NCBI RefSeq assembly: GCF_001040945.1
Contig: NZ_CP011930.1
Location: 2,209,704 to 2,273,703, forward strand
From: Herbaspirillum seropedicae
Lineage (GTDB): Bacteria; Pseudomonadota; Gammaproteobacteria; Burkholderiales; Burkholderiaceae_D
Reading direction: 5' to 3'
DNA: 64,000 nucleotides
Shown: piece by piece, positions 17,014 through 24,404 of the stretch
Layout: every line of letters begins with the position of its first letter
Position numbering within the stretch: position 1 is the first letter of the stretch
The notes under the pieces: generated by a model
Told to the model about the DNA's origin: nothing
Databases searched by the model: none
Seen by the model: the letters and a program-made list of their open reading frames with translations, nothing else
Position numbers and translations under genes: made by a program

Positions 17014-17331
17014 GTGAAAAAGTCGATTTCTGTGATTGCCGGCATGGCCATCGTTGCCGCCGTGGCCGGCCTGTCTGCCGCCCCGGCGATGGCGGGGCAT
17101 GTCTCGATCGGCGTGAACATCGGCGTGCCGGGTGCATACGTGGCTCCGCAGCCTGTCTATGTGCAGCCGGCCCCCGTGTACGCGCCGCCGCCGCCGGTCT
17201 ATGTGCGTCCGGCGCCGGTCTACTACGTCAATCCGGCCCCGGTGTACGTGGAACGTGATTACTACTATTACCGTGGTCATCACCGCCACTGGCACCGTCC
17301 GCCGCCGCCTCCGGGATATTGGGGACGTTGA
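17014..17331 (+). CDS. Small secreted protein with PVYV repeats
   Basis: The 105-residue product has a signal peptide (VKKSISVIAGMAIVAAVAGL, cut likely after AMA near residue 27). The mature part is dominated by repeated P-x-P-V-Y-(V/A) units (residues about 43-82) and a His/Tyr/Pro-rich tail (YYYYRGHHRHWHR, then PPPPPGYWGR). It matches the PXPV-repeat type of exported proteobacterial proteins, whose function is unknown; cell-surface or metal-binding roles are speculative. The GTG at 17014 is chosen because GAGGAG lies six bases upstream and the signal peptide begins there. A perfect bidirectional hairpin terminator follows. Confidence 0.75.
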   Translation: MKKSISVIAGMAIVAAVAGLSAAPAMAGHVSIGVNIGVPGAYVAPQPVYVQPAPVYAPPPPVYVRPAPVYYVNPAPVYVERDYYYYRGHHRHWHRPPPPPGYWGR

Positions 17332-17376
17332 GCTGGCGTCCCCGGCCTGGCTCCTGCAAGCGCAAGAGCCATCAGC

Positions 17377-17410
17377 AATGAAAATGGCGGCCTAGGCCGC
17401 CATTTTCATT
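17377..17410. terminator. Bidirectional terminator between convergent genes
   Basis: AATGAAAATGGCGGCC at 17377-17392 is the exact inverted complement of 17395-17410, with only TA between. The A-rich and T-rich ends allow termination in both directions, serving the PVYV-repeat gene (+) and the DUF2242-like lipoprotein gene (-). Confidence 0.85.
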
Positions 17411-17442
17411 GGTCAATCAGCTCAGTCCTGAGCGCTTGTCGG

Positions 17443-18000
17443 CTACTTCTTGCCCGGCGCCGTGTCGTCGTCGACATCGACCAGCAGATAGCGCTCGGCC
17501 GCGCCGAAGAAGCGGTCGTAGAAGTCCGACGAGCGTATCGTTTCACTGGAGACGCGCACCATCGAGTCGTCGCTGGCGGCAAAGGGCATCGAGACCGAAC
17601 CCAGCACGCTCACGCCCAGGCTGGCTGAACTGTTGCTCTTCTTGATGCCGTAGCCATCCTGCGTGGCGCTGACGAACATGGTCGAGCTCTTGCCGTTGCC
17701 ATTGGAAGCGCACACCACATGGAAGGCGATTTCCATATGCTTGTCGCTGGCCGGCTGGAAGCTCTTGTTGCCGTCCATGGTGTTGTCGGTGGCCTTGGTG
17801 ATGATGTAGCCCTGACCCAGCAGCGCACGGCGGGCAGCTTCGCAGACGGCCTTTTCACTGCCGGGGAAGCTGCGCGAGAAGGCGCTGGTGTCGCTGAACT
17901 CTTCCTGGTGATAGAAAGCCGCCTTGGTGCCACAGGCGGCCAGGGTCAGCGAAAGGGTGGCGGCGAAGCAGAGCGAAACAGGAAGGCGCGGGTGCAACAT
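17443..18000 (-). CDS. DUF2242-like lipoprotein
   Basis: This 185-residue predicted lipoprotein has the signal peptide MLHPRLPVSLCFAATLSLTL and lipobox LAAC, so the mature N-terminal residue is a lipidated Cys at about 26. The body (FSRSFPGSEKAVCEAARRALLGQGYIITKATDNTMDG) resembles the DUF2242 lipoproteins of Burkholderiales, whose function is unknown. The start at 18000 is preferred because GGAGA lies upstream and it gives a proper signal peptide; the frame is open to 18129 without one. It converges on the PVYV-repeat gene. Confidence 0.8.
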   Translation of the reverse strand: MLHPRLPVSLCFAATLSLTLAACGTKAAFYHQEEFSDTSAFSRSFPGSEKAVCEAARRALLGQGYIITKATDNTMDGNKSFQPASDKHMEIAFHVVCASNGNGKSSTMFVSATQDGYGIKKSNSSASLGVSVLGSVSMPFAASDDSMVRVSSETIRSSDFYDRFFGAAERYLLVDVDDDTAPGKK

Positions 18001-18295
18001 GCGGCGGATCTCCAACGGCAGACAGACGAGTGGCGGGAATTGTAAAGGATTCGGGCTAGGCCGGGTTTGGGCAGATGGTAAAGATCGGTAACAGTTCATC
18101 CTGGCCCGCTTATCACGAGGCGGGAACAAGGCGGGTCAAAGCTGATCGGTCAGATTCCTGAACATAAAATCACTTGTGAAATTGCCCGACTGAAAGTAAT
18201 GTTGAGAGCCTGCAGCAGAAGGGTTTTCCATCGGGACTAACGTGAACCTGCATCGCACATGCACCGATTCGAATACAGCCTCGTCAACGACAGCA

Positions 18296-18517
18296 ATGGA
18301 CAAACATCAGAAAGCGGAATTGGACCGTATCCGGCGTGAGCTGGTTGACGCGCACAATAAAGCTGCGTGGCAGATGGCCGCCACGATCATCAAGGCTTCG
18401 CTGGTAAAGAATGGCATGGATCAGCCGCCGACTGCGGCTGAGCTGGCCGAACTCAACGCCACCATCACCAACCTGCGCAGCGTGGCCGAAGACGCGCTGG
18501 AGTTGCTCAAGCGCTGA
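18296..18517 (+). CDS. Small conserved-looking hypothetical protein
   Basis: The 73-residue product (MDKHQKAELDRIRRELVDAH...) is charged and predicted largely helical: an amphipathic first half, then LNATITNLRSVAEDALELLKR. An in-frame GTG at 18242 would add 18 residues. Neither start has a strong ribosome site, so the start is uncertain. I recognise no family. The gene lies just before tRNA-Leu on the other strand and is separated from the lipoprotein by about 290 bp of non-coding DNA, in which I see no other feature. Confidence 0.55.
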   Translation: MDKHQKAELDRIRRELVDAHNKAAWQMAATIIKASLVKNGMDQPPTAAELAELNATITNLRSVAEDALELLKR

Positions 18518-18576
18518 GGGCGCCGAGCTTGCGGGATTTTTTCGGAAAGGCAGGCAGCCGATGCGCTTGCCTGTGG

Positions 18577-18663
18577 TGGTGGGGGTAGTCGGAATCGAAC
18601 CGACAAGGCCTTTCAGCCGAGGGATTTTAAGTCCCTTGTGTTTACCAATTTCACCATACCCCC
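18577..18663 (-). tRNA. tRNA-Leu (anticodon TAA)
   Basis: On the minus strand the 87-nt sequence begins GGGGGTATGGTGAAATTGG and ends in ACTACCCCCACCA with the CCA encoded. The anticodon arm GGGAC-TTAAAA-TCCC gives UAA. A long variable arm (CTCGGCTGAAAGGCCTTG region) and GGTTCGATTCC T-arm are typical of a leucine tRNA. The acceptor stem GGGGGTA/TACCCCC pairs fully. Confidence 0.95.
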
Positions 18664-18793
18664 AGCGCGGTCTGGGCGGGGCGACCGATGTCGGCTCCGC
18701 TATCTCTGCTGTTTCGGCGAGTCTGGACATCCTGCTTGCGCCATAGTGTGTACCGTGGACGTCTGCCGACGATGGCCGCCGGAAAAGGCGTGC

Positions 18794-18799
18794 ATTATA
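18794..18799 (-). promoter_or_regulatory. Candidate -10 element (TATAAT) for tRNA-Leu
   Basis: ATTATA on the plus strand reads TATAAT on the minus strand, 130 bp upstream of tRNA-Leu. No good -35 is visible, so this is a weak call. The rest of the 309-bp gap to the hydrolase gene holds nothing else I can name. Confidence 0.4.
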
Positions 18800-18972
18800 G
18801 CAGCGACTTTCCTGCCTTCATCTGTTTTTTCATCGGTTTTTGCATATGAAAACCCGAGCCCCGCCGTGGAGCTGCGCGGCGTCAGTCCGGATGGACTGCA
18901 GTCGCCATTTCGCGCAGACAAGCGCGCCCAAGATAGTAAAATGTCGGCTCTTGCCACCAGAAAGAAGCGACC

Positions 18973-19839
18973 ATGACTGAAGCCGTAGTCAAGACAGTGC
19001 AGTGCATCTCGCCCGCCGGGTTGCACACCATGGCCTACAAGGAGTGGGGCGACGCGCGCAATCCCAATGTGCTGGTCTGCGTCCATGGCGTCACCCGCGT
19101 CTCCGATGATTTCGATCGCATGGCGCGCGAGCTGTGCGATACCTATCGCGTGATCTGTCCCGATGTCGTGGGACGCGGGCGCTCGGGGCGACTGGCCAAT
19201 CCGCAGTTCTATACGGTGCCGCAGTACGTCAGTGACATGGTTACCCTGCTGGCGCGCCTGGATGCGCAGATCGTCGACTGGTTTGGCACTTCCATGGGCG
19301 GGCTGATCGGCATGGCGCTGGCTTCGCTGCCCGGCAATCCCATCCGTCGCCTGGTCTTGAACGATATCGGCCCGTCCATCAATGGTGCGGCCCTGGCGCG
19401 CATCGGCGACTATATCGGCCAGGACGTCCGCTTCGACAGTTTCGAGGAGGCCGCCCAGTACATCCGCACCATCTCGGCCAGCTTCGGCCAGCACAGCGAT
19501 GAGGAATGGCACAAGCTGGCCAAGGACGTGCTGCGCCAGAACGAGCAGGGTCAGTGGGTGCGTCATTACGATCTTGCCCTGGCGCTGCCGTTCAAGCAGA
19601 CCACGCCTGAGGCCGCCAGCGCCGCCGAGCAGATGCTGTGGGCCGCCTATGACGCCATCCGCTGTCCCACGCTGCTGGTGCGTGGCGCCCAGTCCGACCT
19701 GCTGCTGCCGGAGGTGGCCCAGGAAATGACCCGCCGCGGCCCCAAGGCCAAGCTGGTGGAACTGCCTGACGTGGGACATGCGCCGACCTTCATGCATGCA
19801 CCGCAGATCGAGGTCGCCCGCCAGTTCCTGCTAGGCTGA
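18973..19839 (+). CDS. Alpha/beta hydrolase
   Basis: The 288-residue protein is an alpha/beta-hydrolase-fold enzyme. It has the oxyanion-region CVHGVTRVSDDFDRMA, the nucleophile elbow FGTSMGG (Ser in the middle), a candidate acid in GAQSDLLLP, and the catalytic His in DVGHAPTF near the C-terminus. All three members of the triad are therefore present. The substrate cannot be told from sequence; related Burkholderiales proteins are annotated only as hydrolases. It stands 96 bp before ridA and may share a transcript with it. Confidence 0.9.
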   Translation: MTEAVVKTVQCISPAGLHTMAYKEWGDARNPNVLVCVHGVTRVSDDFDRMARELCDTYRVICPDVVGRGRSGRLANPQFYTVPQYVSDMVTLLARLDAQIVDWFGTSMGGLIGMALASLPGNPIRRLVLNDIGPSINGAALARIGDYIGQDVRFDSFEEAAQYIRTISASFGQHSDEEWHKLAKDVLRQNEQGQWVRHYDLALALPFKQTTPEAASAAEQMLWAAYDAIRCPTLLVRGAQSDLLLPEVAQEMTRRGPKAKLVELPDVGHAPTFMHAPQIEVARQFLLG

Positions 19840-19935
19840 GTGCAGCTTGCTGCACGCCGTTCTTGAATTTGAATTTGAATCTGATCTGAATCAGCCGGCT
19901 CCCCTCGAGCCGGGCATCACGTAAAAGGAATCACC

Positions 19936-20286
19936 ATGTCCGTACAACGCCTGCACGTCGGCAACCGTCTCTCCGAAGTCGCCATCCACAACGGCACCGT
20001 CTACCTGGCCGGCCAGATCGCCGAAGACACCACCCAGAACATCGAAGGCCAGACCCGCGAAGTGCTGGGTCATATCGACCGCCTGCTGGCCGAGGCCGGC
20101 AGCGACAAGAGCAAGATCCTGTCGTGCCAGATCTTCCTGTCCGACGTGAAGGATTTCGCTGGCATGAACGCCGTCTGGGACGAATGGGTAGCGCCCGGCA
20201 ATGCGCCTCCGCGCGCCACCGTCGAAGCCAAGCTGGCCCGTCCCGAACTGCTGGTGGAAATCATCATCGTCGCTGCACAGAAGTAA
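19936..20286 (+). CDS. RidA family protein
   Basis: The 116-residue protein belongs to the YjgF/YER057c/UK114 (RidA) family, whose best-studied members hydrolyse reactive enamine/imine intermediates from PLP enzymes. Family landmarks are VYLAGQIAEDTTQNIEGQTREVLGHIDRLLAEAGSD, the IFLSDVKDFAGMNAVWDEWV stretch, and the C-terminal PPRATVEAKLARPELLVEI with the conserved Arg and Glu of the active site. It most resembles the RidA subgroup with a long loop (YoaB-like). AAGGA precedes the ATG. relA begins 6 nt after its stop, so the two are likely cotranscribed. Confidence 0.92.
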   Translation: MSVQRLHVGNRLSEVAIHNGTVYLAGQIAEDTTQNIEGQTREVLGHIDRLLAEAGSDKSKILSCQIFLSDVKDFAGMNAVWDEWVAPGNAPPRATVEAKLARPELLVEIIIVAAQK

Positions 20287-20292
20287 TCATCT

Positions 20293-22542
20293 ATGGTTTC
20301 GGTAGCAAGTACACAGGGCGAAGGCCTGGCGGCGCTCACCGCTGGTCTCGGCCCTGAGGATGCCGCACGGGTTGCGCAGGCCTTGGCCGAGCTCGAGCCG
20401 CTCTATGCCGACAGGCAGATCCTGTCCGGGCAGAACGCTTTGCAGTTCTCCATCTCGGTGGCCACGGTGCTGACCGCGCTCAATGTCGACGCCGCCACCC
20501 GTATCGCCGCGCTGGCCTTCGAGGCGCAGATGCTGCATCCCGAACTGGAAGAGAAGCTGGAAGAACGTTTCGGCAAGGAGATTGCCGATCTGGTGGGCAA
20601 TGTGCGCCAGCTGATGCGCTTCCACAGCTTCAGCTTCCAGCCGCAGCAGGAGGTCTTGCGCGGCAAGAACGCTGCCCAGCAGGCCGCCGCGCAGATCGAA
20701 ACGCTGCGCAAGATGTTGCTGGCCATGGCCACCGACATGCGGGCGGTGCTGGTGCGCCTGGCCTCGCGTGTGGCGACGCTGCGCTACTTTGCCGAAACCA
20801 AGCAGGAAGACGAGGCCAGCGCCAACTATGCGCGCCAGACCTTCGAGCTGTATGCGCCGCTGGCCAACCGGCTGGGGATCTGGCAGCTGAAGTGGGAGCT
20901 GGAGGATCTGTCCTTCCGCTTCCTGGAGCCGGTGACCTACAAGCGCATCGCCAAGATGCTGGAAGAAAAGCGGCTGGAGCGCGAAGCCTTCGTCGCCAAC
21001 GCCATTGCGCGCCTGCGCGCCGAGATGGCGGCGCAGGATATCCGTGCCGAGGTCAGTGGCCGGCCCAAGCATATCTACAGCATCTGGAACAAGATGCGCG
21101 GCAAGCACATCGACTTCTCGGAACTCTATGATGTGCGCGCCTTCCGCGTGATCGTCGATGACGTCAAGACCTGCTATGCGGTGCTGGGCATCGTGCACGA
21201 TATCTGGACGCCGATTCCCGAAGAGTTCGATGACTACATCTCGCGGCCCAAGCAGAACGGCTACCAGTCGCTGCACACAGTGGTGACGGCCGAGGATGGC
21301 CGGGCGCTGGAAGTGCAGATCCGCACCCACGAGATGCATCATTTCGCCGAGTATGGGGTGGCGGCGCACTGGCGCTACAAGGAGAGTGGTGGTTCCAATT
21401 TCTCCGCCCAGAAGTACGACGAGAAGATCGCCTGGCTGCGCCAGCTGCTGGCCTGGAAGAATGAGGTCACCGACGCCGTGGTGGACCAGGAAGAGGTGCG
21501 TCGCGACTGGGTCGAGAAGCTGAAGTCGGCCACCCTGGACGAGCGCATCTATGTGCTCACGCCGCAGGCGCGGGTGATCGAATTGCCCAGCGGCGCCACG
21601 CCCATCGATTTCGCCTATCACCTGCACAGCGATGTCGGCCACCGCTGCCGCGGGGCGCGTGTGGATGGGGTGATGGTGCCATTGAACACGGCGCTCAAGA
21701 ATGGCCAGACGGTGGAGATCATCACCGTCAAGAGCGGCCCGGGCGTGGGGCCCTCGCGTGACTGGCTCAGTCCAGACTATGCGGTCAGCTCGCGCACGCG
21801 TTCCAAGATCCGCGCCTGGTTCAACGCCATCGAGCAGCAGGAAACCCTCTCGGTGGGCCGCGGCCTGCTGGAAAAGACCTTGCAGCGCGAGGGCAAGACG
21901 GCGGTCAACCTGGAAGAGCTGGCGCAGAAGCTGGGCTTTGCCAAGGTCGACGATCTGTGCCTGTCCCTGGCCAAGGAAGAATTCAGCCTGCGTCATGTCG
22001 AGCAGGCCTTGCACGAGGGGCAGGAAAAGAAGCCCGAGATCGACGACGAGACCCTGATCACCCGCAAGAGCCGTGCGTCCAGCATCGTGCAGGGAGCCAA
22101 GTCGGGGGTGCTGGTGGTGGGTACCGATGGTCTGTTGACACAACTGGCGCGTTGCTGCAAGCCGGCGCCGCCGGACGCCATCGCCGGGTTTGTCACGCGC
22201 GGCAAGGGCGTGTCCATTCATCGCGTGAGTTGCAAGAACTTCGCCGAGATGAGTTCGCACGCGCCCGAGCGGGTGATCCAGACGACCTGGGGGGCGCCGG
22301 CGCGCGAGACGGTCTATCCGGTGGATATCTTCGTGCTGGCCAGCGATCGCCAGGGCTTGCTGCGGGATATCTCCGATATCTTCCTGCGCGACAAGATCAA
22401 TGTGATCGGCGTGAGTACGCAGAGCGTCAAGGGCCATGCACGCATGGCCTTTACCGCCGAGATCGGCTCTACCGAGCAGTTGCAGAAGGCCTTGACGGTG
22501 ATCCGCGAGGTCAAGGGCGTGATCGAGGCCAAGCGGCAATAA
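20293..22542 (+). CDS. relA: (p)ppGpp synthetase I, RelA type
   Basis: This 749-residue stringent-response enzyme senses uncharged tRNA on stalled ribosomes. The N-terminal pseudo-hydrolase domain lacks the catalytic HD pair (AALAFEAQMLHPELEE where SpoT has LLHD), so it should not degrade ppGpp. The synthetase domain carries the EFDD motif at 311-314, the E-x-D-D form of monofunctional RelA rather than the R-x-K-D of bifunctional enzymes, followed by NGYQSLHTVV. A TGS domain (about 415-475), a Cys-rich zinc-finger region (RCCKPAPPDAIAGFVTRGKGVSIHR) and a C-terminal ACT domain complete it. A separate SpoT is expected elsewhere. Confidence 0.96.
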   Translation: MVSVASTQGEGLAALTAGLGPEDAARVAQALAELEPLYADRQILSGQNALQFSISVATVLTALNVDAATRIAALAFEAQMLHPELEEKLEERFGKEIADLVGNVRQLMRFHSFSFQPQQEVLRGKNAAQQAAAQIETLRKMLLAMATDMRAVLVRLASRVATLRYFAETKQEDEASANYARQTFELYAPLANRLGIWQLKWELEDLSFRFLEPVTYKRIAKMLEEKRLEREAFVANAIARLRAEMAAQDIRAEVSGRPKHIYSIWNKMRGKHIDFSELYDVRAFRVIVDDVKTCYAVLGIVHDIWTPIPEEFDDYISRPKQNGYQSLHTVVTAEDGRALEVQIRTHEMHHFAEYGVAAHWRYKESGGSNFSAQKYDEKIAWLRQLLAWKNEVTDAVVDQEEVRRDWVEKLKSATLDERIYVLTPQARVIELPSGATPIDFAYHLHSDVGHRCRGARVDGVMVPLNTALKNGQTVEIITVKSGPGVGPSRDWLSPDYAVSSRTRSKIRAWFNAIEQQETLSVGRGLLEKTLQREGKTAVNLEELAQKLGFAKVDDLCLSLAKEEFSLRHVEQALHEGQEKKPEIDDETLITRKSRASSIVQGAKSGVLVVGTDGLLTQLARCCKPAPPDAIAGFVTRGKGVSIHRVSCKNFAEMSSHAPERVIQTTWGAPARETVYPVDIFVLASDRQGLLRDISDIFLRDKINVIGVSTQSVKGHARMAFTAEIGSTEQLQKALTVIREVKGVIEAKRQ

Positions 22543-22604
22543 GGGCGGGGCAGGGCGGTCGAGAAGGGAAGCTGAAATTTTTTGATGATTTTGCTATTTA
22601 CCCC

Positions 22605-22633
22605 TTGGCAAAAGTCCAAAAGCTTCCTATACT
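22605..22633 (+). promoter_or_regulatory. Sigma-70 promoter of tRNA-Val
   Basis: TTGGCA (22605-22610) and TATACT (22628-22633) are separated by exactly 17 bp. The first tRNA-Val begins 15 bp after the -10. Confidence 0.8.
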
Positions 22634-22647
22634 CTCGCTTCTTCGTT

Positions 22648-22724
22648 AGGCGCGTAGCTCAGCTGGTTAGAGCACTACCTTGACATGGTAGGGGTCGTTG
22701 GTTCGAGTCCAATCGTGCCTACCA
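22648..22724 (+). tRNA. tRNA-Val (anticodon GAC), copy 1
   Basis: The 77-nt cloverleaf has acceptor stem AGGCGCG/CGTGCCT with encoded ACCA. The D-arm contains AGCTCAGCTGGTTAGAGC. The anticodon arm CTACC-TTGACAT-GGTAG gives GAC, and the T-arm is GGTTCGAGTCC. Confidence 0.96.
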
Positions 22725-22763
22725 ATTCTTCCTGGTGTGGATGGGTTGGGGCGAAGAAAGCTC

Positions 22764-22799
22764 AAAGGAGGCGCTCCGGCTGCTTCCTTTTTGATTTTT
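22764..22799 (+). terminator. Probable terminator between the two tRNA-Val genes
   Basis: AAAGGAGGC (22764-22772) pairs with GCTTCCTTT (22782-22790) with one G-T wobble. It is followed by TTGATTTTTG, an imperfect T tract, so some read-through to the second tRNA is likely. Confidence 0.6.
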
Positions 22800-22815
22800 G
22801 ATACACCGTTTCGCT

Positions 22816-22892
22816 AGGCGCGTAGCTCAGCTGGTTAGAGCACTACCTTGACATGGTAGGGGTCGTTGGTTCGAGTCCAATCGTGCCTACCA
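22816..22892 (+). tRNA. tRNA-Val (anticodon GAC), copy 2
   Basis: This copy is identical over 77 nt to copy 1, and the match continues through the first bases downstream (ATTCTT). I see no separate promoter before it. Confidence 0.96.
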
Positions 22893-22948
22893 ATTCTTCT
22901 GTAGATGCAGAGGGGTTGGCAGCGAAGTGATACTGCGACGTGATACTC

Positions 22949-22979
22949 AAAAGGAAGCGCACTGGCGGCTTCCTTTTTT
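22949..22979 (+). terminator. Rho-independent terminator after the tRNA-Val pair
   Basis: AAGGAAGC and GCTTCCTT pair across a nine-base loop, and T continues to 22979. The rest of the gap to cheY (22980-23220) shows no other feature I can support. Confidence 0.85.
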
Positions 22980-23220
22980 GTTTTGTGCCTCTCTTTTTCT
23001 CTCCCCGCACTTTCCTGCTGTGCGTGACCTGCCGTGATCTGTCATGGGCCGGGTTGTCCTCGATCAATGCTTGCGCAATGACAGCCGGGTAAAACCTCGT
23101 TTTTGCGCTGGTCCGGCCTGATGTTTCACGGAAGCATCGAAAAATGAATTAAACTTGCTAACGAATTTTTTGCGAGTTTTGTCCTCGAACTCCTCTCTCA
23201 CCGAAGAAACCAAATTAGCT

Positions 23221-23628
23221 ATGGCGGCAGATGATCAGTATTTCCTGGTAGTTGATGACTTTTCGACCATGCGTCGTATCGTCAGCGGACTGCTGAAGGA
23301 ACTCGAATACACCAAGATAGTGGAGGCCGATGATGGCTCTTCCGCGCTGAAGATCCTGGAGGCGGGAGCCCTGCCGGTGACGTTCGTGCTGACCGACTGG
23401 AATATGCCCGTCATGGATGGCCTGACCCTGCTCAAGAAGATTCGCGCCACTCCCTCGATGGCGCATCTCCCGGTGCTGATGATCACGGCCGAAGCCAAGA
23501 AGGAAAATATCGTCGAGGCGGCCCAGTCCGGTGCGGACGGCTATATCGTCAAGCCCTTCAACGCCGCCACGCTCAAGGACAAGATCGAGAAGATCCTGGC
23601 GCGTCGCGCCCATCTGGCCAAGGCCTGA
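23221..23628 (+). CDS. cheY: Chemotaxis response regulator CheY
   Basis: This 135-residue single-domain receiver is very close to E. coli Che[15 protein letters not shown], phospho-acceptor Asp in [39 protein letters not shown] with the conserved Thr/Ala, Tyr and Lys. Phospho-CheY binds the flagellar switch to change rotation. The ATG at 23221 is chosen by alignment; an open frame extends to 23155 without family sequence, and no strong ribosome site is seen. It is an orphan here, outside any che operon, and a clean terminator follows it. Confidence 0.92.
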   Translation: MAADDQYFLVVDDFSTMRRIVSGLLKELEYTKIVEADDGSSALKILEAGALPVTFVLTDWNMPVMDGLTLLKKIRATPSMAHLPVLMITAEAKKENIVEAAQSGADGYIVKPFNAATLKDKIEKILARRAHLAKA

Positions 23629-23676
23629 GATTCCGATGGTCTGCGCGAGCGGCTGAGCTGTCTTGCGCGGAAAAAG

Positions 23677-23703
23677 AAACGGCATCTGCGGATGCCGTTT
23701 TTT
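23677..23703 (+). terminator. Rho-independent terminator after cheY
   Basis: AAACGGCATC (23677-23686) pairs with GATGCCGTTT (23691-23700) around TGCG. Further T follow. Confidence 0.9.
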
Positions 23704-23726
23704 GATGGTGCGGGAGCAGGGCGCTG

Positions 23727-23921
23727 TCAGCCCAGGCCGAAATAACGGACGACGTCGCCGCGCGTCCATGATTTGATTTCCAGGCCATCCAGCAGCACCC
23801 GGTACTCCTCGTGCCGCTCGCCGTTGTCCAGCTCGACCGTACGGCTTTGCAGCGTGTATTCACGGTTGTTGATGACGGTCCGTTGGGAATGTTGCTCGAT
23901 GCAGTTCTTGGCGTCCGGCAT
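23727..23921 (-). CDS. Small hypothetical protein
   Basis: The 64-residue product (MPDAKNCIEQHSQRTVINNR...) is probably cytoplasmic: there is no signal peptide or membrane segment. Its middle (REYTLQSRTVELDNGERHEEYRVLLDGLEI) is likely beta-rich, and it ends SWTRGDVVRYFGLG. AAGGAGAA about ten bases upstream supports the ATG at 23921 over the ATG at 23948. I recognise no family. It converges on cheY across the terminator at 23677. Confidence 0.6.
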   Translation of the reverse strand: MPDAKNCIEQHSQRTVINNREYTLQSRTVELDNGERHEEYRVLLDGLEIKSWTRGDVVRYFGLG

Positions 23922-24149
23922 GATGCTGTTCTCCTTGAATTGATCCAAATGCTAGCACGCAAAAGTGACAGGGCGTGGAGCGGTGCGTGTAAAGACGGAT
24001 ATTTGTGTCGGCAAATGATGAGAATCGCTGAGGAACGTTGTGCAGCGGTCGCCCTGGGCCGGGTCGGGCGTCCTGGCTTGTTGTGATGTCATGGTCGTGG
24101 CGCGGCGGCAGTGCTGGTGAATACTTGTGTCAATGCATGGGGCGAAATT

Positions 24150-24158
24150 TGCTATAAT
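24150..24158 (+). promoter_or_regulatory. Extended -10 promoter of the thrS operon
   Basis: TGCTATAAT is an extended -10 (TGn-TATAAT). No good -35 is present at normal spacing. Transcription from about 24165 gives a leader of about 240 nt before thrS. The DNA from 23922 to 24149 shows nothing else I can name. Confidence 0.7.
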
Positions 24159-24247
24159 CGCCGTCCAGGCTGTGCGACCGCCGTTGGGCGGCCCCAATCA
24201 GGCAATCCCTACACCGAATCTGTAAGAGCGAGAAAGGCAAACCGGTT

Positions 24248-24289
24248 ATGACACCGCGAACTACCACCGAGGTTTTCACGCGACGCTAG
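24248..24289 (+). CDS. Threonine-rich leader peptide upstream of thrS
   Basis: This 13-codon frame, ATG 24248 to TAG 24287-24289, encodes [13 protein letters not shown]. Thr makes up five of 13 residues, including three in a row (ACT ACC ACC at 24260-24268). AGAAAGG lies about ten bases before the ATG. A GC-rich hairpin with eight T follows at 24312-24340, then thrS at 24405. This is the layout of a ribosome-mediated transcription attenuator: scarce Thr-tRNA would stall the ribosome on the Thr codons and favour read-through into threonyl-tRNA synthetase. The coding sequence is seen; the mechanism is inferred. Confidence 0.65.
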   Translation: MTPRTTTEVFTRR

Positions 24290-24311
24290 TCGGGTTCTTT
24301 TTCGTCCTTTG

Positions 24312-24340
24312 AAAAAGCGCGGCTGGTCCGCGTTTTTTTT
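24312..24340 (+). terminator. Attenuator hairpin in the thrS leader
   Basis: CGCGG (24318-24322) pairs with CCGCG (24328-24332) around CTGGT, extended by A-T pairs, and ends in eight T. CTTTTTC (24297-24303) can pair instead with GAAAAAG (24311-24317), a partial rival to the lower stem. Confidence 0.75.
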
Positions 24341-24404
24341 CGTCCGTCTTTTCGACATTACCCTCAACAGGCAAGGCAGCACGGCTGCCGACATGGAGTA
24401 CAAA

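Noticed and set aside
17150..17260. CRISPR-like array
   Set aside because: The periodicity comes from the P-x-P-V-Y codon repeats of a protein gene, not from spaced identical repeats with unique spacers.
20293..20560. Functional ppGpp hydrolase domain in RelA
   Set aside because: The catalytic His-Asp pair is absent from the N-terminal domain and the synthetase has E-x-D-D, so the protein is of the monofunctional RelA type.
20287..22539. 750-codon open frame antisense to relA
   Set aside because: It mirrors a high-GC gene of known function codon for codon, has no family sequence and is rich in His/Gln/Arg, as such shadows are. The same applies to the long antisense frames at 29046-31331 (pheT), 41065-43209 (xrtB/polymerase) and 46642-48624 (acyltransferase).
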